From Strongylocentrotus purpuratus (taxonomy: Eukaryota; Echinodermata; Echinoidea; Camarodonta; Strongylocentrotidae): a stretch of 64,000 nt of DNA. The notes under the pieces were generated by a model. It had not been told where the DNA came from. It did no database searches and worked only from the letters and a program-made list of their open reading frames with translations. The stretch spans positions 6,591,242-6,655,241 of the forward strand of contig NW_022145611.1 in the NCBI RefSeq assembly GCF_000002235.5, given 5' to 3'. Numbering within the stretch: the first letter of the stretch is position 1; every line of letters starts with the position of its first letter. The position numbers and the translations under genes were made by a program. Below are positions 54,532 to 64,000 of this stretch, piece by piece.

Positions 54532-55960
54532 GGCTATAAATGTTCACTAAAAAGAAATATAAGCTTCTCCTTATTCAGCGGCTGGCTGAGTCGTTGCGAA
54601 ATTTTCGGCCCGGTGTAAAAATGTTAAAACTCCCCCGGCCCCCCCCCCCCCCTCGGAAAAATCCTGCGTAAACGAGCCTGTACAGGATATTATACATGTA
54701 CATGGACGAATTCTTGGAAAGTTACAAAAAAAGGGCACCTCTCCGATTCTGATTTATGGAAATTAACGTTTTTTTGTGGATAAAATTCAATATTTCGAGA
54801 AAAATAATCCCCAAAACATGTGAGATCCCATCTATATTACTTGCATAGCGCATACCGCGCGCTGAGGGCGTTTTCAACCACCTGCAATTGTATGATCTTA
54901 CTAAATCTTAGTCGGAAGTGAAAGGTAAATGATGACATTTTCTTTCTTTGTCTTGTAAATTAATAATTATTTCTGATAATTTAAGTTTCTTGAGTTTAAT
55001 TCAGTTAATACCTCATTTTGGGGGGCTTTTGCTGGTACTGAAGGGCTTGCATATTGTGTCGAACGAACTTGTTAAGAATAGATGTTGTGGTCCTGCCTGT
55101 GTTGGCTGTGGGAGTGCCAGCGAAGCGTCAAGCTTCTAGCTGCGGGAAGAGCCGGGGAGACACGCCTCCCTGTCCGTGTATGTTTAGATCCTCGGCTGGT
55201 CTACTTAGTACTTGTTTTCATTAGACTTTAACAAGTTAATATAGTTAATACATTTTTCTTATCCATTTGAAGCATTTAAAACCCTTATTGTCAAATTGTA
55301 AAATATGGCCTCCAGTTTAGGCCCTGTCTGCAAGTATAATTAAAAATCTCTGATTGCACGTTTTGGAGTTCAGACAATTTGAGGTTTTTTTTCTTCTGCA
55401 TTTGGATTAGGAATTTAAAACTAAAAAGATTTGTTTGTTGTTGACAGACTGAAGTTAATTCTTAAATGTTGGCAAACTTGGTTAGCATTCCATGCAACAT
55501 GGTATAAAATTTAAAAAATATAATAATTAATAATAATATGACAAGAAATCTACTTCTCACATTCATGACATTGTGTAGACAGAAATAACCATCTGATTTG
55601 GGTCATTTCTTTAATAAAACTGACATTTGTTGACATTCCCCAATACAGATGGTAACCCAGAGATCTCGTACCGTGCGGGTAGCTATAGCCAACAATGTAC
55701 AGCTTTTCGTTCAAAACATTTTCTCCCCGATTTTCTTTATTTAGATCTAATTTTCTGATTTCTAAATCAGATGTAAATTAGGTCGGTATATCATTTGTCC
55801 TAATTACAGTTATCAAAATTTGATAACTTAATATTAAATGTATAATTTACGGACTTACTTATATGAATTATCCAATTTGTATCTCAGAACTGTGAAACAG
55901 TACGTTCATGCACTCGAACATAGGGCTATATGACCCGGCGGCCAAAATATTTCCGGGTCA
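54532..55960. other. Intergenic, third partial tandem unit then no gene
   Basis: 54,532-54,840 continues the third copy of the 46-49 kb unit (GGAAAGTTACAAAAAAAGGG, CACCTCTCCGATT), itself interrupted by TTATTCAGCGGCTGGCTGAG and G/C-run sequence at 54,575-54,680. From 54,840 to 55,960 I see only AT-rich intergenic DNA. Confidence 0.5.
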
Positions 55961-55974
55961 ACCTACCGAAACAT

Positions 55975-56161
55975 AGCCAAATGGCCAATCAGAGCACTCG
56001 TTTCGTGGGAGTTCGTTATTCAAGCCGGGCTGACTCGTACGTAGCTACGGTAGCTATTGGACGTTCGAAGCCAAATGGCCAATCAGAGCACTCGTTTCGT
56101 GGGAGTTCGTTATTCAAGCCGGGCTGACTCGTACGTAGCTACAGTAGCTATTGGACGTTAG
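55975..56161. repeat. Two 94-bp tandem units
   Basis: AGCCAAATGGCCAATCAGAG...GCCGGGCTGACTCGTACGTAG...TATTGGACGTT occurs twice head to tail (starts 55,975 and 56,069) with two differences. A single inverted relative is at 30,295-30,340. Each unit has a CCAATCAGA box. Confidence 0.85.
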
Positions 56162-56559
56162 AAAAGAAAAAATGAATATTCATCAACTAAAACCAAGACG
56201 GATAATTTTGACGACGAGACTTTCTCGGATTAATCATTAATTTAGGATCTAAATGAGCGAGCTATCGTAAGTCAAATAAGCTATATATATGTTATTTTTA
56301 ATTTTTATTATAATTGCAGCAGTTATGAGGATGTAAAGAGTGAAAATCTTGTTGCATGTCTCATTCATCGCGGTCCGGTCAAACCGAACCATTTGTTCCG
56401 TACAGTCCCGTACAGTCCCGATAGGCCATACTTCAGTCTCTATAATCGGAGGTCTAGTGGAGCCAGACGTAGTCTCAGTGGAACAACCGACGATTAGAGA
56501 GACTGAAGTTTTCGGTCTAGACATTGTGATGCTACAAATGATTGACATTAAATTTGACC

Positions 56560-56893
56560 AGTTGGCTCAGTCGGTAAAGCGTCTGTCTGTCGAACCAAAG
56601 ATCCAAATCCCACTCGGGTGAATGAATGAAGCCTGCGTTGAGTGTTAACGTGCCCCTCCCCTTATCATAGACGCAGGCTATGTTAAGTGGAAAACACTCC
56701 GTCCCTCGGATAGGACGTTGAATGGAGGCCCCGTGTAGAGAAGAGTCACTACCTTTGCACGTTAAGAACCCACTGCACTATTCGTATAAGAGTAGGGGGA
56801 AACCCCGGTGTAGTGGTCCACCTGCACACACCCCAGTATAGTACAATAATACTCTGTAAAGAGGTATGTACTCAAAATGGAAGAAGAAGAAGA
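56560..56893 (+). mobile_element. tRNA-derived SINE with (AAG)n tail
   Basis: Head TTGGCTCAGTCGGTAAAGCG (A box) and AAGATCCAAATCC (B box) within 60 bases, followed by a 260-bp tRNA-unrelated body (GGAGGCCCCGTGTAGAGAAG, AACCCCGGTGTAGTGGTCCA) and a short (GAA)n tail at 56,880. Full-length looking. Different family from the SINE beside AKT exon 5. Confidence 0.8.
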
Positions 56894-56999
56894 TCTGTAG
56901 CTTACATAGCGCATGTGCAAATCGTTTATCCGATCTTGGCAAATCGCAGCCTCATTTTACGAAATTGGCGCTGACAAAGGCCCTTCTTATTGGCTATCG

Positions 57000-57481
57000 C
57001 CGTTTTCCATTCACTTAAGCACAATGCTGTAAGATATTTATGTGACGAGCAGGCTTGCGATTTTCTGTTTTTTTCCAAAATTATGATATTTCAGTCAAAC
57101 TCTCTATTTGTTATTATTTTTTGACTTAAGTATTTCACTTAAGTTTAAGTCTCACGTAACTACTTTTTAAGTTTGAACAATTCTCATTTTCGTCATATTT
57201 AAGGTACAAACAGGAAATTTATTCTGAGATGTTTGTTAATTTTTCTATTTTATGTGTGTGCAATGCTGTGGTGTGACGTAATATTACGTATTGACTTTGC
57301 CATTGAACTTAAGTTGCGCTTAAGTTAAGTAGGCGCTCTCTCACTCGAATTTGAAGCCACACGAGCGGATCGGCCAATGAGAGCGCGTAAACTCACTGTA
57401 CAGCGCTCAATGCGCAAAGTTCTTCGTTCAATGTCTAATCTTCCAATGATTTTCCTTCAGAAAACAGAAAACAGAAGCGAA
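57000..57481 (+). promoter_or_regulatory. Likely SETD3 upstream/promoter region
   Basis: Directly 5' of the SETD3 ATG. It contains GTGTGACGTAATATTACG (CRE/ATF-like), several inverted copies of CTTAAGTT, and CGGCCAATGAGAGCG (CCAAT box) at about 57,369. No TATA box at a sensible place. In-frame ATGs upstream (57,377 on) would extend the protein N-terminus by 35 residues but are not family-like. Confidence 0.4.
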
Positions 57482-57581
57482 ATGGGACGGAAAAGTAAAC
57501 GGAAGGCCAATCCTGGCCCAGATGAAGTGTCTAAAGCAGACAGGAAAGAACTGATCAAACTGTGTGGACAAGTTATTGACT
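57482..57581 (+). CDS. SETD3: SETD3 coding exon 1
   Basis: Residues 1-33, MGRKSKRKANPGPDEVSKAD then RKELIKLCGQVID. Context AGCGAAATGG. Donor GACT|GTAAGT, phase 1. The upstream in-frame ATG at 57,377 is rejected as start because family members begin MG(R/K)KS. Confidence 0.85.
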
Positions 57582-60500
57582 GTAAGTAGTAAGACTATAC
57601 TGGTAATTTGATTTCAATCAGCATCGTTGAACTTTTAGTTTTCCAAAATAGAAATTGATGTTTTCATTGGGTTGAGTTCTATTTACTTTGAAACAAACAA
57701 ATCGACAATATTATTACGGTAATTCATCATAGGATCTATAGCATTATTATAGGAAAGTCAACCGCCTACTAATTCATATATTTGGTAAATTTGTTTCTCT
57801 CATGGTCTGTGAGAGATATAGGGTAGTCCCATGTACATCTTTCTGTGTATAGTGCTTGTAACTTTACGAAGAATGGGCCAAATTTCTTATCATTTTGATG
57901 ATTCCAGAACCTTGCAGATGCTAGATGCTAGATGATCAACATTTTCTGATCGATTCCACAACGTTTCTTTCACAATGCAATCGCATGACCATAACTGGTC
58001 TTTACCTTTAATGACAAACTTTAAACTACAATGGCATACAAATAAAATCTGGTTAAATGATAATAATAATAATAATAATTACATTTATAGGGTGCTTAAT
58101 ACAGGCATTTCCAAGCGCACAGATGATATGGTCTGACAAACTCAGTATAATTATTCAACATGTTCAATAGCTTAAAGGTAATCTTGAGCTTTGGTATGGG
58201 CATCGTATGTCGAGAGAACATGGCTTTAATTCATTGTGGATTCTTTATCCTGCAGTTAAACGGGTTGTTTGAACCAGAAAAATTAAAGGAACCTCACAAA
58301 AACTTGCTGGAAGTCATCTTCAATAAAAACCACAAGTCTCATTTGCACATAGTGACCTGTGTTAAGTACATGGTGTTGGACTGTCGGGCCTACTAACCTT
58401 GAATTCCTTATCTTTCTGTGACCATTACTCCCTAAACATTTTCTTCCAAAATCATTTGGCACATGTCCTTCCAAAATCATTTGGCACATGTATGTCCTTT
58501 ATTTGTAATCTTGAACATTCAGTGAAAGTTTTGTTTGATTCTGTGAGAGTTTATTTTCTATCATTACCAGAACTTAAGCTGATCTTTAAAAGCAACAGAA
58601 TAAAATATAATATTACTAATACAATACAATACATAATATACAATATAATACAATACAATTCAGTTGAATGGAATTAACTACTTGTGTGCGCCTCCAGTAT
58701 ATATTATAACTTATTAAAAAGGTGGGTTTTTAATGATTCAATGGATGGGGCATTTTGAATATGGGGTGGGAGTTTGTTCCAGATCATTCAGCAACTCAGT
58801 ATTGATTATGTTGCTCTAAATTGAGCTGGGTTTACCTTATGTGTGTGTTGTGTACATTTCTCCTGCCTTTCTTTACAATCTCTCTTTCTCTCTTTCTCTC
58901 TGTCTTTATCCCCTCCCCCACTCCTCTCTCACTCTCTCTTGCTTTTTTCTCTTAATCTCTCACCCTCTTCCACCTTTCTCTCTTCTCTTCCTGTCCTCAT
59001 TCTCTCACTCTCTCTCTATCTCTTTCTCTTACAGTTGCTGCTACTCCAAGCCCACCAACCCCTGGCGAACAATGGGAAGAATTCCTTCAGATACACAACT
59101 TGATTGAGAAAATACGCAAAAGGCAGAATGGTGAGCCCCTATCAAGAAATCTTGATAACATAACAAATTGTGATAAAAAGAAAACAAATTGTGATAAAAA
59201 GAAGACAAATTATGTTATTTACCTTCCCTACAGAAGATAACACCAGACTTATGATAAGTGTTCACAGGAAAGTTGTTATCATTATGATTTCCTAAATATT
59301 TTTGGTACCTTGTATATTCTAGTGGCGGGAGAGCCAATGCAGCAGTCGGACCGAGAAGTACACTTTGAGACATTCTTCAAGTGGCTCAACACGAATGGAG
59401 TTACAACAGATGCTGTCAAGATGGCCAAGTTTGATGAGGGATATGGTCTCCAGGCCACACAAGATATCAAGGTGACCATCATTGAGAATAATTTAAAGGG
59501 CACTCCAAACTTTGTGATAAGTTTGTCTGTAAAAAAGCGGAAAATTTAGATAACGTAAACAGAGTGGCAAAATTTTGAAATAGACTCGAGAAATAATTAG
59601 AAAGTTATGAGATCACTGAACCAATGTGATTCTTAAATTGGCAGTTTGGTCAATTGATTGTGATGTAGTCACAGCAAATTCTCCTGTTTGCTGGTGTCAC
59701 GACTGGATATATCCAGAGGGCTTTTGATATGTTATACTATAATGGGAAACCTGACCAACTCTAAAAAAAACAAGTTATTGAAAGACATTGTTTAGGTTAA
59801 AGATAAAGGTGAGTTCTGGTAATGCAATTGCATTGTGAAAGAAAAGGTGTGGAATGGATCAGAAAAAGCTGATCATGTAGCATGTAAGTATTGGTGTGCA
59901 CTGTAAGGTTCTGGAATCATCAAAATCTTAATAAATTTGGCCCAGTATTGGTAAAGTAACAAGCACTGTACACAGAAAGATGTATATGGGACTACACAAA
60001 TGGTGTCGGGCTAGTACTACCTGATTTTCTTATCTTTCTATGCTCATTACTCAGCCAATTATACACTTTCTACCAAAATTGTTTGGCACATGACATTTAT
60101 TTGTAATCTTGAACATTCAGTGATCAAGATTAAAAGAATATAATTTTGTTTATAAATCTTGATTATCTCATTCTGGTAAAATACTCATAAGGAGTACAAA
60201 ATACAAAATATGAATATCTATCAACCAGTTTACTTATCAGATGACCTGGATTACAAAACTGTTAAATACAAAACATCCCTTTAAATGACTCATAATTGTT
60301 TCAACCAGTCATAAAACTGCTCATACTTATTAAGTACCACTTTAATGTATATGCTGTTTCATAGCTACATGTATAAGCTCATAGTGGGTAGTATATCGAT
60401 GCTTATCAAACAAGGACAATTACTTTGTGCAATACAAGACATTCATCCAACCTAAAAAGTGCCCTAAAAACAAACAAAATATCACTTACAGTCTGTCTGA

Positions 60501-63500
60501 AAAAAATTACCTTGACCGGTTGTTTAACCTGGCATCTTGGCATTGACCTTTGGTAGGCACTGCCCAGCAAAAGCCTTACAGCCACCTTGTAGCCAAACAC
60601 ATTTGCTTTTGCATGTACCACGCCTTGCCTTGGCTTGCTTGATACATTGAACCAACCTAGCATTGAGTGCAGAAGTGCTGTAGCATGACAATGAAAACAT
60701 ATTTAGCATGTTTTGTGCTTAACCAACCAGTTTAATTATTCAGAACCTTTGTGCTGTAGCTACAATAAACACCTGACAGTGTAATCTATGCTAATCATTC
60801 TGACAATCATATAACAATGTCATTTATTTTTGCTCCCCTAAGCACCTTCTCCTGGGGGCACTACTAAAATTATATTAAAATCATATTATGGATAACATAT
60901 AATAATGAAAGATAATCCTGTAAAATACATTTTGAGAAATGGTTATCTGCTGGACACAGAGTGATTTGGTAAAATAAGCAATTTGCATAGACACTAACCC
61001 AAGTTATCTTTAGCTTTATATCCAATGAGTAGAGGTATTATATAAGCATCCATTGGAGATATATCTTATTTTCCTGACAGCAAGACAAACTGTTGGGTTG
61101 GGTTTGGGGGTACACAACATGTGATGATTACGGTACATGTGTTTCCAATTTCTTATTCCAATAAATTATCACACCCCAATCATTTTTTTAAATATTTATG
61201 TGGTATTGAGTGCATTAACTCTTCTTCTTTTTTGTCTACAAAGATGGATCAAGAGCTGATGAACATCCCAAGGAAAGTAATGATGACTGATCAGAATGCC
61301 GTAGATTCACCCACAATAGGTAGGTAATCTCATATTTGCTCTGATGACCTTTGTTCCAGTGATATTTGCCCTGGTGACCTTTGTTCCAGTGATATTTGCC
61401 CTGGTGACCTTTGTTCCAGTGATATTTGCCCTGGTGATCTTTGTTCCAGTGATATTTGCCCTGGTGACCTTTGTTCCAGTGATATTTGCCCTGGTGACCT
61501 TTGTTCCAGTGATATTTGCCCTGGTGACCTTTGTTCCAATGATATTTGCCCTGGTGACCTTTGTCCAGTGATATTTGCCCCCGTGACCTTTGTTCCAGTG
61601 ATATTTGCCCTGGTGACCTTTGTTCCAGTGATATTTGCCCTTGTGACCTTTGTTCTAGTGATATTTGCCCTGGTGACCTTTGTTCCAGTGATATTTGCCC
61701 TGGTGACATTTGTTCCAGTAATATATTTGCTCTGGTGACATTCCCTCTGGCGATATTTGTTCCAGACTTTATGTTGTCAGAAGTTTAGGGTTAGGGTTGC
61801 AATTAAGTTTGGTGTTAGGGTTAGGTATAATATCCAGGGTTGAGGTTTGGAATTGGGTTGGTTTCTGAAATGGACAGTTGAGCAATTGCTGCCGTCACAT
61901 GTGTCATGGAACCAATAGGTAAATACTTATTCATGGTTGGCCTCATTCTCTCATTTACTACCAGGGAAATATCCATGCTACTACATTTTATTACCCCTGC
62001 TAAATGTCTAAAACAACAACCATGATGCTACTATTTCACCATGAATTTTAAAAAGAAAGTGATCCACTTTTCCAAGAACGCTATCAACCCACTGATGGCA
62101 AGAATCTGTTCTGTTCCTGTATTACCGGTATGTCTTTGGAAATGAAGAAATTCAGTTAGTCAGTCAGTATTGTAGTGCCTTAATGCTCAGTCTGGGCCTC
62201 AAGGTACCCTAAGCCCCATTTTTTTTTCCATGCCTTGGTCTAGAGGGTTTAGGCCTTTACTGCAAATACTCTTGTTGATGCGTTTCAGTTACCGGTAGTC
62301 AGTTTGTAAAATGTTTGCTTCTTGATATCTAGTGGTTGAAGAAAAGTACTGGGGGGTGTTTCACAAAGATCCTAAGTAGAACTTAACACTAAGTTGGACT
62401 TAAAAATTATGGACAGCCATTGAAGCCTTAAAATGAGATATATTCAAAAGCAGAAATTCAAGTATTTTAGACTTTTTTTTTGTAAATTCTACATCAAGAA
62501 AATGAAATCTCCTTGATGATAAAAAAATATGAATGATTTGAACCAACATTTTATGCCTTTCAAAATAACTTTTACAAAATATTTTCAAAGATGCTAATGG
62601 CTTTCCATAATTTTTAAGTCCAACTTAGAGATAAGTTCGACTTAGGATCTTTGTGAAACACCCCCCTGGTATAGAAACAATTGATTGCTGATATCTTTGT
62701 GTGTTGTGATGTTTGATGTTTGCAGGGGACCTGGTTCGAGGAGATCGTCTTTTGAAAGGAATGCCCAACGTATCACTAGCTATCTTCATTCTCTCTGAGA
62801 AGTTGAAGTCTGACTCCTTCTGGAAACCATATCTGGGTATCCTTTTTGAAAAACTTAAGCTTGATATTCTTCCTTTTTTTTAAAAAAGAATTATTTTTAA
62901 AGCCCCGGTAACAGTGCTCATATTGTCTGCTAAATGTTTTAAAGTTGTTTTATACATTTATGACATCATGTAGTTGATTTACAATGTCTGGTGGATATAA
63001 ATTGAGACGTGTTGAGATCTTCCAGAGTTACATTTATATGTTTTATTTTGGGTGCACATACGGTAGAACCACTTAATTCTAGACACTGTCTTATCAGGTT
63101 GACAGTTTACAAATATTAAGAAAATTATTTGGAAAAATTACCCCCAAATTGATATTCAATTTCAACAGTAGAGTAAGGATTTTAAAAAAAAAGACAAAGG
63201 CTTGAAGTTTTGTATAGAAACTGAAGTAGAGTAAATTGTAATTTATACCCTGCATGCAATAGTAACGCAGCTGCCGCCCGCAACATTGTTAATTTAATTA
63301 CTCATTATTCCTCAGTATCATTTGAGGTGTTCACATTTGTACAAGCATTGCTTTTTAGTGGACCCCTCTGTTTCCAACATGTATTTCTACATTTGTTGTA
63401 AATGTTTATAATTGATTGGTAATGTTTTGTTGGAAACATTAATAAATTGAAATTGAACATTGCTATTGTTCTCAGCCTTGACCTTTGTTCCTCAGACGTC

Positions 63501-64000
63501 CTTCCTTCATCGTACAGTCTCCCGCTCTATTTCACGCCCGATGAGATACAGCTCTTTCAAGGGTCTACGATGTATGGTAAGATTGCCCCAGGCTAATGCT
63601 GATTTGTTTGTCTTTCTGTTTCCCGTTCCCCCTTCTCTATCTCTCCCCTCTCTCTTTCTCTTTTTGTATTTCGCCTTTTAATGAGATTAAAGATAAAGAC
63701 CAGTTCTGGTCATGCGATTGCATTTGCGTTTCCAAAACTGGTCTTTACCTTTAAACTGCCATGAGTCACATACACCCCTTTCAAGATGATTTAATGTAGC
63801 CCTGTAAAAAAAAGTAATGTGAAAATAAATTTCAAAAAACAGTTGTTTGGTTCTGTTTTTCGAGACGTAATGTTCCACCGCTCACTGACTTTACGTGAAT
63901 TTAAAAAAAAAGAAATGCTCACCCGCTTTGAGAAAGGCACTATTGAGAAATACGTAAAGCATAACAATAATTTGAGAGGGTATAAAATGCCCTCCCATTT
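57482..64000 (+). CDS. SETD3: SETD3-type actin-histidine N-methyltransferase, 5' part (runs off window)
   Basis: SETD3 methylates a histidine of actin (His73) in the cytoplasm. Six coding exons are readable with consistent phases: 57482-57581, 59035-59130, 59323-59471, 61244-61319, 62726-62836, 63496-63576, encoding 204 codons of a protein that in human has 594. The start MGRKSKRK matches human MGKKSRVK. QWEEFLQIHNLIEKIRKRQ matches human KEWEEYVQIRTLVEKIRKKQ. The SET domain begins in exon 3 (FDEGYGLQATQDIK), followed by IPRKVMMT and SDSFWKPYL. The catalytic and SAM-binding parts lie beyond the right edge. Confidence 0.93.
57582..59034. other. SETD3 intron 1
   Basis: Holds two halves of the CTTAAAGATAAAC MITE family (57,785-58,035 inverted and 58,380-58,600), an (AAT)n tract at 58,061-58,079, an ATACAATAC simple repeat at 58,609-58,672 and the CT tract before exon 2. 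No gene. Confidence 0.6.
59035..59130 (+). CDS. SETD3: SETD3 coding exon 2
   Basis: Residues 34-65, FAATPSPPTPGEQWEEFLQ then IHNLIEKIRKRQN. Acceptor is a long CT tract ending TTACAG; donor AATG|GTGAGC. The CT tract (58,870-59,030) creates spurious frames on the same strand. Confidence 0.92.
59323..59471 (+). CDS. SETD3: SETD3 coding exon 3 (SET domain begins)
   Basis: Residues 66-115, including VHFETFFKWLNTNGV and FDEGYGLQATQDIK (human FKEEGFGLRATRDIK). Acceptor TTCTAG|TGGC, donor AAG|GTGACC, phase 0 at the end. Confidence 0.93.
59799..60121. mobile_element. MITE with TIR CTTAAAGATAAACTTGAG family, SETD3 intron 3 copy
   Basis: TTAAAGATAAAGGTGAGTTCTGG...GTAATCTTGAACATTCAGTG follows 1,288-1,620 base for base with scattered changes; the right TIR is missing. 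Confidence 0.7.
60122..61243. other. SETD3 intron 3, remainder
   Basis: No accepted gene. The minus-strand frame at 60,406-60,709 contains a Cys-rich stretch (CIKQAKARRGTCKSKCVW) but no start, splice or family support. Confidence 0.5.
61244..61319 (+). CDS. SETD3: SETD3 coding exon 4
   Basis: Residues 116-140, MDQELMNIPRKVMMTDQNA then VDSPTI, aligned with human AEELFLWVPRKLLMTVESAK. Acceptor CTACAAAG|ATGG, donor ATAG|GTAGGT. A 30-bp tandem array starts 20 bases after the donor. Confidence 0.88.
61336..61765. repeat. 30-bp minisatellite, about 13 units, SETD3 intron 4
   Basis: Unit GACCTTTGTTCCAGTGATAT TTGCCCTGGT, period exactly 30 with point variants and degenerate last units. Since 30 is divisible by three, all six frames stay open, which explains the long frames on both strands. 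It begins 20 bases after the exon 4 donor. Confidence 0.95.
61766..62350. other. SETD3 intron 4, remainder
   Basis: A short TTAGGGTTAGG-like stretch at 61,789-61,825, otherwise unremarkable. Confidence 0.5.
62351..62666. mobile_element. 316-bp hairpin MITE with GGGGGGTGTTTCACAAAG ends
   Basis: Perfect 27-nt inverted ends. A second inverted pair inside (TTAAAAATTATGGACAGCCA and its relative TGGCTTTCCATAATTTTTAA) makes most of the element foldable. No clear target duplication. It lies about 60 bp from SETD3 exon 5. Confidence 0.8.
62726..62836 (+). CDS. SETD3: SETD3 coding exon 5
   Basis: Residues 141-177: GDLVRGDRLLKGMPNVSLAI then FILSEKLKSDSFWKPYL. Human has DRILQAMGNIALAF...NSFWQPYI. Acceptor TTTGCAG|GGGA, donor CTGG|GTATCC. 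Confidence 0.92.
63496..63576 (+). CDS. SETD3: SETD3 coding exon 6
   Basis: Residues 178-204, DVLPSSYSLPLYFTPDEIQL then FQGSTMY, aligned with human QTLPSEYDTPLYFEEDEVRYLQSTQ. Acceptor CCTCAG|ACGT, donor TATG|GTAAGA, phase 1. The next exon is outside the window. Confidence 0.93.
63683..63757. mobile_element. Short hairpin copy of the MITE family
   Basis: TTAAAGATAAAGACCAGTTCTGG...CAAAACTGGTCTTTACCTTTAA: inverted ends of about 25 bp with only about 25 bases between. Shares GGTCATGCGATTGCATTT with the copy at 57,990. Confidence 0.7.

Noticed and set aside
56560..56625. tRNA gene
   Set aside because: A and B boxes are present but followed by a SINE body and (GAA)n tail; no full cloverleaf. The same holds for the minus-strand heads at 7,361-7,497 and 25,707-25,843.
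57377..57481. Upstream in-frame ATG for SETD3
   Set aside because: The family start MG(R/K)KS fits the ATG at 57,482; the extra 35 residues look unrelated.
60406..60709. Small Cys/Lys-rich secreted-like peptide on the minus strand
   Set aside because: No signal peptide, no conserved spacing of cysteines, and it lies antisense in the SETD3 intron.
61336..61765. CRISPR-like array of regular 30-bp repeats
   Set aside because: There are no unique spacers; units are contiguous, and the setting is a eukaryotic intron. It is a minisatellite.
61789..61825. Interstitial telomere repeat
   Set aside because: Only two or three imperfect TTAGGG words in a row; too short to call.

Overview
The window is eukaryotic DNA: spliced genes, long introns packed with transposon remnants, microsatellites and homopolymer runs. 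The mix of tRNA-derived SINEs, RTE-, CR1- and Tx1/L1-type LINE fragments and many short inverted-repeat elements, together with the protein sequences, points to a marine invertebrate deuterostome. An echinoderm is my best guess; the sequence alone does not settle the species. A run of exactly 500 N (8,501-9,000) marks a scaffold join.

Two host genes are readable, head to head. On the minus strand, 45,310 down to 11,982, lies an AKT-type kinase (PH domain, kinase domain, AGC tail). I could place 12 coding exons whose phases all agree, giving 465 residues. The protein departs from the AKT family at several key positions: Lys at the alphaC Glu position, Leu for Phe in the glycine loop, and Asn for the hydrophobic-motif phospho-Ser. 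One junction needs a GC-AG intron. On the plus strand, from 57,482 past the right edge, lie the first six coding exons of a SETD3-type actin-histidine methyltransferase. The roughly 12 kb between the two starts is almost all repeats.

The left contig (1-8,500) is a near copy of 18,554-26,846. It carries second copies of three AKT kinase exons, a BEN-type coding segment and a terminal-inverted-repeat transposon. Because it ends exactly at the N gap, an unpurged second haplotype is the simplest reading, although a recent real tandem duplication is possible. The two copies differ at the kinase gatekeeper residue (Met versus Thr).

The most interesting mobile element is a 1.65-1.73 kb transposon in the duplicated intron. 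Its ends read CACAGTG...CACTGTG and it is flanked by a 5-bp duplication (CGACG) inside a SINE. These are hallmarks of the Transib/RAG group; no recognisable transposase is left. It carries an X-box (RFX) site, a short broken reading frame and four 140-bp repeats each with a CRE-like site.

Other well-bounded insertions: a 660-bp Mutator-like element (9-bp duplication) inside a Ty3/Gypsy reading frame, a 260-bp hAT-like element (8-bp duplication) with its empty site preserved in a neighbouring repeat copy, a 548-bp TTAA element, and a composite element at 51,693-54,531 with a CR1-type LINE inside.
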